From Cristatella mucedo (lineage: Eukaryota > Bryozoa > Phylactolaemata > Cristatellidae): DNA of 64,000 nucleotides. The translations under genes were made by a program, and so were the position numbers. Of the stretch, positions 58,285 through 64,000 are shown one piece after another. Position 1 is the stretch's first letter. Every line of letters begins with the position of its first letter. The stretch is taken from contig WPIO01000153.1 of the NCBI GenBank assembly GCA_009760855.2, positions 515,001 to 579,000 of the forward strand, read 5' to 3'. The notes below the pieces were generated by a model, which saw only the letters and a program-made list of their open reading frames with translations, was not told the DNA's origin and did no database searches.

Positions 58285-58403
58285 CAATTGCATTTACCAA
58301 TGAATTTTACCAAATCTCTTTCTAGGCGCTTTACATTTGCTGCAAAGTTTGCAGCAAATGTAAAGCGCCTAGAAAGAGATTTAGTTCTCTGAGGGCACTT
58401 TTA
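58285..58403. repeat. head-to-head L2-A tails forming a perfect palindrome
   Basis: 58312-58346 and 58348-58382 are exact 35-bp reverse complements around a single G. Each arm is the L2-A 3' hairpin segment ('aaatctctttctaggcgctt' onward). The right side continues into the rest of the plus-strand tail. Confidence 0.95.
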
Positions 58404-58609
58404 ATTATACTTGGACACAGATCCACACGAGAGGAATTCTAGAGTCAGAGGCTAATAGCCCTCCTAAGCATTCATTCAAGCAATAGAGCAAACTAAGCTA
58501 ACAAAGTGAAATACCAACTTGTTTACATACCTCAGGCACAGCTAAATCTACAACTTCTATAACCTACATGTAAACCGGATTAACAAATCGAGCTAAGGCA
58601 GACAGATCT

Positions 58610-58745
58610 AATATAAAGTATCTCTATCTCTAACTCCAAAAGCAATACGGAGTGTCATGCAGGAGAGTTGTGTATAGCCCACCTTAAGCCACAGCATCTT
58701 AAGAGATGCATTCGGTAGCTGCTAGACTTTATCTAGCACTTGCAT
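58610..58745 (-). mobile_element. old L2-B 3' UTR fragment
   Basis: Diverged copy of the L2-B terminus: 'agtatctctatctctaactcc', 'gtcatgcaggagagttgtgtatagccc' and 'gatgcattcggtagc'. No coding part. Confidence 0.6.
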
Positions 58746-59114
58746 ATGGGTGGGGACCGGCTTGGCCAAGTGGCTAAAATCAACAGTACGAAACGTTGCA
58801 GCCAGCTAGGTATTCTTGTGAAAGGACTCTTCCAATCTGTATTTTGTAAATACATTGTTACATTATTAAACTTACAGTATTGTTCTAATAAAAACATGGG
58901 ACGTGAGTTCTGATAAATTAGGGTTCGTAGTCAGATTATCAAGCGGTCTGCGTATTCCAGCTCACATAATAAAGATAATTAAAAGCTAACATTGTGGTGC
59001 TTTTAAGAAACTCTTTGACTAAACCCTAGAACTATTGCACTTCATTGAGCATATGGTAGCTTTGAATAACTAGGATTTTCTCATTTACAGTATCAGGGTT
59101 AGTGCAACTGTCGG

Positions 59115-59570
59115 TTTAGGACAACTTTCCATTGGGAAAATGACTATATTCCAGTAGAACTCTACTCGCCAGCGAGAAAAACAAGGCAGTGTGAAATAGA
59201 GGGAGATCAAATGCTGACAATGCTAACGCACTGCAGCCAGTGTAAAGCATCAGAGGCAGGCCTAGCCGCCGAGGCAGGCTTCGACACCACCAACGTGCAA
59301 AGGATGAGCGCAGCCGCCAATGTGACCCACGCCTAAGATATGGATATAGAGCACCACGCGAATGGCATCCAAGCTCACCCAATTGTGCCTCGCAGGCTTG
59401 CATGCCATAGACGTCTTGAGATGGTAGGTCAGACCTGCCTGCCGCCATTTTGAAGCAGATGGGCCCAATCCGCTGACCAATGGGATCGGAATGACCTTGA
59501 CTGATGCAGACGCCCAACCAGGGTAGGGGGTGGTGGTGGTGGTCCACAAATGTTCGTAGTTATACACACT
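59115..59570. other. GC-rich stretch with overlapping open frames
   Basis: Two overlapping minus frames (143 and 101 codons) are open, with no domain and no agreement on splice borders. It lies between the minus-strand unknown gene and the plus-strand PIWI-like gene, so a promoter region is possible. Confidence 0.3.
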
Positions 59571-59674
59571 GGAAACTCATAGAATTCTCTAATTATTTAG
59601 AATTCACCCAGGCCTTCTACTATATTTTATTAGTCAGATGGATTACTTCCCTTCATTTCCAAAATTTAAGAATG

Positions 59675-60312
59675 TAATAATAATAATATTGCACTTGATA
59701 AAGCGCCCTCAGAGAACTTAATCTCTTTCTAGGCGCTTTACATTTGCTGCAAAGTGATACACAATAGAATAGTAAGTAAAATCATGCTTGAAAAACAAAC
59801 AAAATGAATAACATGGTTAGGGGTTACATGCACTGGGTCAGCATGCAAATGTGGTTAGTGGCAGCATGAACAGTGTCAGCACGCATAAGCACATCGAGGA
59901 CGAATCACAAGGACCCACTAAATGCTGTCCTAAATAGGTATGTTTTTAAGTTTCTTTTAAATGTGGTCAGGTCAGGGGATGTTCTGATGCAGGTCGGGAG
60001 GGAGTTCCAGGCTGTGGGAGCATACGAGCTAAATGCACGGTCTCCAAAGGATTTAAGGTTTGTACGAGGTATTTCTAGACTGTTGGATTCCGAAAAGCGA
60101 GTGGTACGATGCTTTGCCTGATGGGGTAGTGTATCTGAAAGATAGGCTGGAGCCATAGAATGAAGAGACCTAAAAGTGAGCGACAAAACCTTGAAGTCAA
60201 TCCGTTGCTTGACTGGTAGCCAGTGAAGGTTGGCGAGAAGTGGAGTAATGTGGCAACTGCGACGCTCACGACAGACAAGCCTAGCTGCAGAGTTTGGCAC
60301 CAGCTGCAATGT
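59675..60312 (-). mobile_element. L2-A LINE 3' end, well preserved
   Basis: Near-consensus tail and hairpin (59678-59755), 3' UTR, then a 134-codon minus frame (59905-60309): AARLVCRERRSCHITPLLAN, LHWLPVKQRIDFKVLSLTFR, APAYLSDTLPHQAKHRTTRF, FGDRAFSSYAPTAWNSLPT and LKTYLFRTAFSGSL. One of the best-preserved copies. Confidence 0.92.
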
Positions 60313-60377
60313 ACCAACTGATTAGCCGGCATGCCTACTATTTCAGAGTCATAATCGAGACAGCAAGCTTGGTAAAA

Positions 60378-61345
60378 ATAATAATTTATTTGATAAAGCA
60401 ACCCTCAGAGAACTTAATATCTTTCTAGGCACTTTACATTTGCTGCAAAGGGAAATGCAATTAAATGGTAAGTAAAATCATGCTTGAAAAACAAACAAAA
60501 TGAATAACATGGTTAGGGGTGACATGCACAGGGTCAGCATGCAAATGTGGTTAGTGGCAGCATGCACAGTGTCAGCGCTCATAAGCACATCAAGGACGAA
60601 TCATAGGGACCCACTAAATGTTGTCCTAAATAGGTGTGTTTTTAAGTTCCTTTTAAATGTGGTCCGGTCAGGTGATGTTCTGACGCAAGTCGGGAGGGAG
60701 TTCCAGGCTTTGGGAGCATACGAACTAAATGCACGTTCTCCAAATGATTTGAGGTTTGTACGAGGTATTTGTAGACTGTTGGATTCCGAAAAAGTGGGTG
60801 GTACGATGCTTGGCCTGATGGGGGAGTATGTCGGAGAGATAGGCTGGAGCCATAGGAATGAAGGGACCTAAAAGTGAGCGACAAAACCTTGAAGTCAATC
60901 CGTTGCTTCACTGGTAGCCAGTGCAGGTCGGCGAGAAGTGGAGTAATGTGGCAACTGCTACGCTCATGACAGACAAGCCTAGCTGCAGAGTTTGGCACCA
61001 GCTGCAATCGCATCATTGCACATGCCGGTTGGCCAGCAAGCAGTGAGTAGCAGAAGTTAAGACGGGATGCATGGACCAACTTAAACGTGGTATCCTTATC
61101 TAAACAAGCCCGAATTTTAGCAATATTATGAAGCTGAAAATAGGCAGATTTGACCGTGGAGCTGATATGGTCGTCTAACGAGAGGTCGCTTTGGAATATG
61201 ACACCTAGATTTCGAGCTGATTCGACAGGAGATATGCTGGCAGAGCCAATTTTGAGCCTTTCCAATTTCTGAATCACACTGGGTTTGCCCATAACTAGTA
61301 AGTTAGTTTTGTCATCGTTTATTGGTCTGTTACTTCTAGCCATAT
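60378..61345 (-). mobile_element. L2-A LINE 3' end, longest coding part at right
   Basis: Tail at 60378-60440, 3' UTR, then a 233-codon minus frame (60642-61343) with INDDKTNLLVMGKPSVIQKL, ARNLGVIFQSDLSLDDHISS, TVKSAYFQLHNIAKIRACLD, and the C-terminal block. It lies in tandem, same orientation, 65 bp from the copy at 59675. A degraded plus-strand tail may follow at 61395-61455. Confidence 0.9.
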
Positions 61346-61455
61346 CGTCTTTGTGTAAATTGCAAAAGTTACCACCGATAATTGGTCATGCCTCCTTCAC
61401 AGTATACATCAAATGCTTAGAAAGGGAATAAGTTCTTCCATGGGTTGCAAAATAA

Positions 61456-62110
61456 TTGCTGCGACATGCCCTCGTCCTACGTTGCTCTGCACTGGTGCAG
61501 GGCGCGGTTACAGCTCAGCCGTCTGCCTTCGTTTATCGGGATTTTCCCCCTAAAAAATTACTAGATGAGACATTTCCGATAATTCTGATGCATTACTATC
61601 TAGAGCACATTTTAGTGCATCATTTGTACTGGTTCGGTGATGAGTCTAGGCTTACGGGCCGGATTCCTGGTTCTGCAGCCCGGGCGGTGATCACGTCAGC
61701 CGCCTGCTGCCGTCACGGTACAGTGGCTATTCACACACCGCCGGAATTCCGTAAAGCGTGTTCCGGAAATTAACATTGTCGATCCCACTTACGGATTTGC
61801 AATCTGCTTTCTGTCATCCCTATTAGCCGCGGCTCCTTCTCGAGCGCCTTGCCGGTTGCTGGCTGTTTGTAAACATCCGGTCGGCTGGTGAGGTTACCCT
61901 GCCGAAGCCACCACGCCTTCAGCTGCTGCTGCATCTGGGCCGGCTATGGCTCCTCCAGCCGGCCTTGAAGCTCTGCAACAGCCTGCCCCTCTGGCAACGG
62001 TTTCTTTGGTTGATCTTGTGGCCACCCCGGTCGGTGCACAGGCTGCCCCCCTCCTCGGTCGCTAAGGGCGCTAGAGCTCAGGCTAGGTCTCTTCCCCTCT
62101 CCTCTCCATT
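61456..62110 (+). other. GC-rich region upstream of the PIWI-like exons
   Basis: Two open stretches: 61456-61773 (105 codons, with FVYRDFPPKKLLDETFPII) and an Ala/Pro-rich stretch at about 61900-62060 (PSAAAASGPAMAPPAGLEAL). They may be 5' exons or leader of the PIWI-like gene, whose N-terminal region is often disordered. I could not identify the PIWI N domain here. Confidence 0.3.
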
Positions 62111-62130
62111 TCCGGCCCCCACAGCATGGC

Positions 62131-62339
62131 AACGGTGCCACCTCGGTGAATGGTTATGCCCATCGACTCTACGACCTGGAGCCATCCTATCGTCGTGTCG
62201 TCGACGAAATCATGGATAATTGGAAACGAAACGACGAAACCATGGATCGCGATTTTATGGCATATTTATATGAACGTCATCGAGAGAATTATTGTGGTGG
62301 ATGTATCAAGGCACTTGTTGGAAAAATTGTATTTCCAAT
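62131..62339 (+). CDS. PIWI-like protein, exon before the PAZ core
   Basis: Reads LEPSYRRVVDEIMDNWKR, DFMAYLYERHRENYCGG and CIKALVGKIVFPM. The last part matches the PIWI-clade block just before PAZ (typically ENFxDECxKALVGxIVLTR). A pyrimidine-rich acceptor (GGCCCCCACAG) lies at 62129. The exon must end after two bases of the Met codon so as to join the next exon, which puts a GC donor (AAT|GCAAGAG) at 62340. PIWI proteins bind piRNAs and silence transposons in the germline. Confidence 0.75.
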
Positions 62340-63160
62340 GCAAGAGTTCTTAAGATGGAATGCTCAATGCAGTATCGTCGAAGATAGGTCTAGTAACAGC
62401 TATTACGTTTCATTCGTTAAAATTATAGATTTTTGTCGTTCGTTTTGTGGCTGTCATGCTGTGCCTTTACCCTGACTAGATACAAATGTTGGTTTAGTTA
62501 AAGCTTCCCACCCTATACGTTATGGAATCATGATAAAGTATTTCAAAGGTACGTTTTTAATGTGGCATTCAAAATGTGGCTTACTTTTTTATTTTCATTT
62601 TGAAAACTACAATGCATGAGAGCAGATTTATATTTGTGGCCTCCTGTCGTGCCATCATTCATGGGTTGTGTTATTGTATACATTCCTGGGTCAGCTAAGT
62701 GACTAGTCAGAAAGAACAAATTGAGTTGGAAAGGCTATTTTTGCGTGGATGGGATTTGTGAAATAAGTACTGGCATAATAGCCATTAACCTGTTGCATTT
62801 GACAATATTTGATTTCAAATAAGTTGAAATTCTTGGGAAAAATCAATATGGTTATAGCTGCTCAACCAGTCTGATGTTAATAGTAACCGGGTCAAATCAT
62901 CTTACAAAGCAGTAAACAGCAAAAGTGGAAAAGTCTTACAAAGCGGTAAATGGCAAAAGTCTTCAAGATACATCTTGGTTTGACATTACGTATATTCGTG
63001 CATTGAAGAGTACAATACATTTCACCAAAGACTAGTCTTACCATAACCAACCTCTACTGGGGATAGCTGGAACACTTTTGGTGTGCCATATATTACTTGG
63101 CTAAACAACTTACCAATCTATTCAACGATTTTGCTTTAAACCAAGCATTTTGTATTTTAG

Positions 63161-63272
63161 GTACAGAAATAGGACCTGCAGAGTCGAGAACATTGCATTT
63201 AATTTAGATCCATCGAATACCTTCGAGTTTTTTGATAACGAAATGGTTAGTTATTTCGCTTACTATAATAAG
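63161..63272 (+). CDS. PIWI-like protein, PAZ domain exon (first half)
   Basis: Acceptor TTTTGTATTTTAG at 63160, likely donor AAG|GTTTGT. Reads YRNRTCRVENIAFNLDPSNT, FEFFDNEMVSYFAYYNK. This follows the PIWI PAZ pattern (YNNKTYRVDDIDWD.NP.STF, then a SEVSFxEYYKK-like part) residue by residue. The Tyr, Arg-Val and EYY-type positions that line the 3'-end-binding pocket are kept in part. Joined to the previous exon it gives GKIVFPM-YRNRTCRVENIA. Confidence 0.85.
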
Positions 63273-63407
63273 GTTTGTTGTCGTATGCAAGACTTTGAAT
63301 TTCTCATTTTTGCAAATGCAGCTTAGCCCTTGGCAATCAATCAGGGCAGTCAAGCAACTATAAACCATTCGTAGAGCTATTGTGTTAATATCAAGAAGTC
63401 CTATTAG

Positions 63408-63560
63408 GCCCTTCTCGTCAGTAGACTAAAGAAGTGCTAGAAGAGCTAAGTTTGAATAGCGAGCTGCACACGGCAAATGGTTTGTTGCCTGGTGACAGGC
63501 GAATGTTCGCCTCATGAAGGAGTTGCATTTCAAACACAAAAATAAGTCCATCTAACAATC
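63408..63560 (+). pseudogene. degraded PAZ C-terminal segment
   Basis: After a possible acceptor (CCTATTAG) the sequence reads ALLVSRLKKC then TAG, and in another frame QANVRLMKELHFKHKNK. In PIWI proteins a PLLVSRxKK block and, about 40 residues later, a RANFRLMKELAxHT block follow the EYYKK part at just this spacing. Several stops and a frame change intervene. Either the exon is broken or the true exon lies elsewhere. The following 63561-63640 resembles a tRNA-derived SINE left end (TTGGCCGAGTAGATTAATGC). Confidence 0.45.
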
Positions 63561-63661
63561 ACCGGAAGTTGGCCGAGTAGATTAATGCACTCAATAGGTA
63601 AGCCTCAGCCAAGTAACGGCGTAATTTTGCTTCCGATGCAACATTAAACGTAATTTTTCAG

Positions 63662-63906
63662 TATTCTGTTCGGTCAAGCATATTTATACATCAGCCTTCC
63701 ATGTTTTTGAAGGAATCCACCTGTTCTTTCGATCCAATGGCAGGAAACTGGTCTAGAGATGCCCGATTAAATTTTCTCTCGCCTATGGATCTCAAGAAGT
63801 GGATACTTTGTTATCGTCATGTCGAGCAGATACTTGCTCTTGAATTTGTGGATATATTCCTCAAGGTTGCACATCGCATAGGTTTCACTGTTTCACTACC
63901 CAGTGT
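63662..63906 (+). CDS. PIWI-like protein, MID domain exon
   Basis: Acceptor GTAATTTTTCAG, consensus donor GT|GTAAGA. 245 nt, open throughout. Reads SSIFIHQPSMFLKESTCSF, DPMAGNWSRDARLNFLSPMD, LKKWILCYRHVEQILALEF and VDIFLKVAHRIGFTVSLPS. The WSRDAR, LKKW.L.Y and the helix ending in a K.AxxxGF-like motif match the start of the MID region of PIWI-clade Argonautes (ADWSRExR, LxxWLLIY, LxKVxxxMGxxV). The catalytic PIWI domain would lie beyond the window. Confidence 0.85.
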
Positions 63907-64000
63907 GTAAGAAGTAAACGGTAAATATCTGTTTTCCTGTAAGTTTTCGTCGTTTATAGCACCTATATAATTGCCTGCTTGCAGATTTATATTAGCCGCC

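Noticed and set aside
63561-63640. Strong donor AATAG|GTAAGC taken as the end of a PAZ exon reading SPSNNHRKLAE and INALNR
   Set aside because: The same bases resemble the tRNA-derived left end of the SINEs seen elsewhere, and the frame has a stop; I do not count it as an exon.

Overview
This is a stretch of animal (metazoan) nuclear DNA. It has no operons. It carries spliced exons with GT/AG borders, many decayed LINE and SINE copies, long di- and tetranucleotide microsatellites, and domains typical of animals: an LDL-receptor-related YWTD propeller and a PIWI-clade Argonaute. The species cannot be fixed from the sequence. Apparently abundant L2-type LINEs, tRNA-derived SINEs sharing the LINE 3' tail, and introns as short as 49 bp in one gene suggest a non-mammalian, probably invertebrate, animal. 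Nearly all longer open frames are LINE remnants or their shadows.

Layout. 0-14 kb: decayed LINEs, simple repeats, a GC-rich block with a 10-bp minisatellite, and no exon I can support. 14.2-27.8 kb: four minus-strand exons of an LDL-receptor-related protein. Their phases match and they splice into one YWTD propeller (27535-27750, 23390-23585, 22678-22934, 14229-14363); the large introns are filled with LINEs. 27.8-46 kb: introns or intergenic DNA with LINE pieces, GC-rich low-complexity blocks (poly-G at 36 kb), a CATC array, and one good orphan exon at 44.0-44.2 kb. 46.1-50.0 kb: a cluster of three alanine-rich, protein-like repeat units fused to LINE fragments, one of them inverted. 51.1-56.2 kb: a minus-strand gene with many short exons and very short introns, interrupted by LINE insertions, whose product I do not recognise. 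56.4-61.4 kb: a dense block of LINE 3' ends, one containing a nested SINE, and a head-to-head tail palindrome. 61.4-64 kb: a plus-strand PIWI-like gene running off the right edge, with PAZ and MID exons; one intron looks like a GC-AG intron and one PAZ segment appears broken.

Two LINE families dominate. I call them L2-A (3' hairpin with GGCGC stem, then a TTA/ATT tail) and L2-B (ACATT/TAATG pentamer tail). Both encode the CR1/L2-type reverse transcriptase and its conserved C-terminal region (residues like AARLV, HITPLL, LHWLPV, IDFKVL, LAPAYLSD, FGDRAFSSYAPKAWNSLP). The SINEs end in a version of the L2-A hairpin, so L2-A is the likely source of their retrotransposition machinery. The window is therefore a host-gene neighbourhood (LRP, unknown gene, PIWI) heavily remodelled by one LINE/SINE partnership. 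A PIWI gene is itself a transposon-silencing component in animals.
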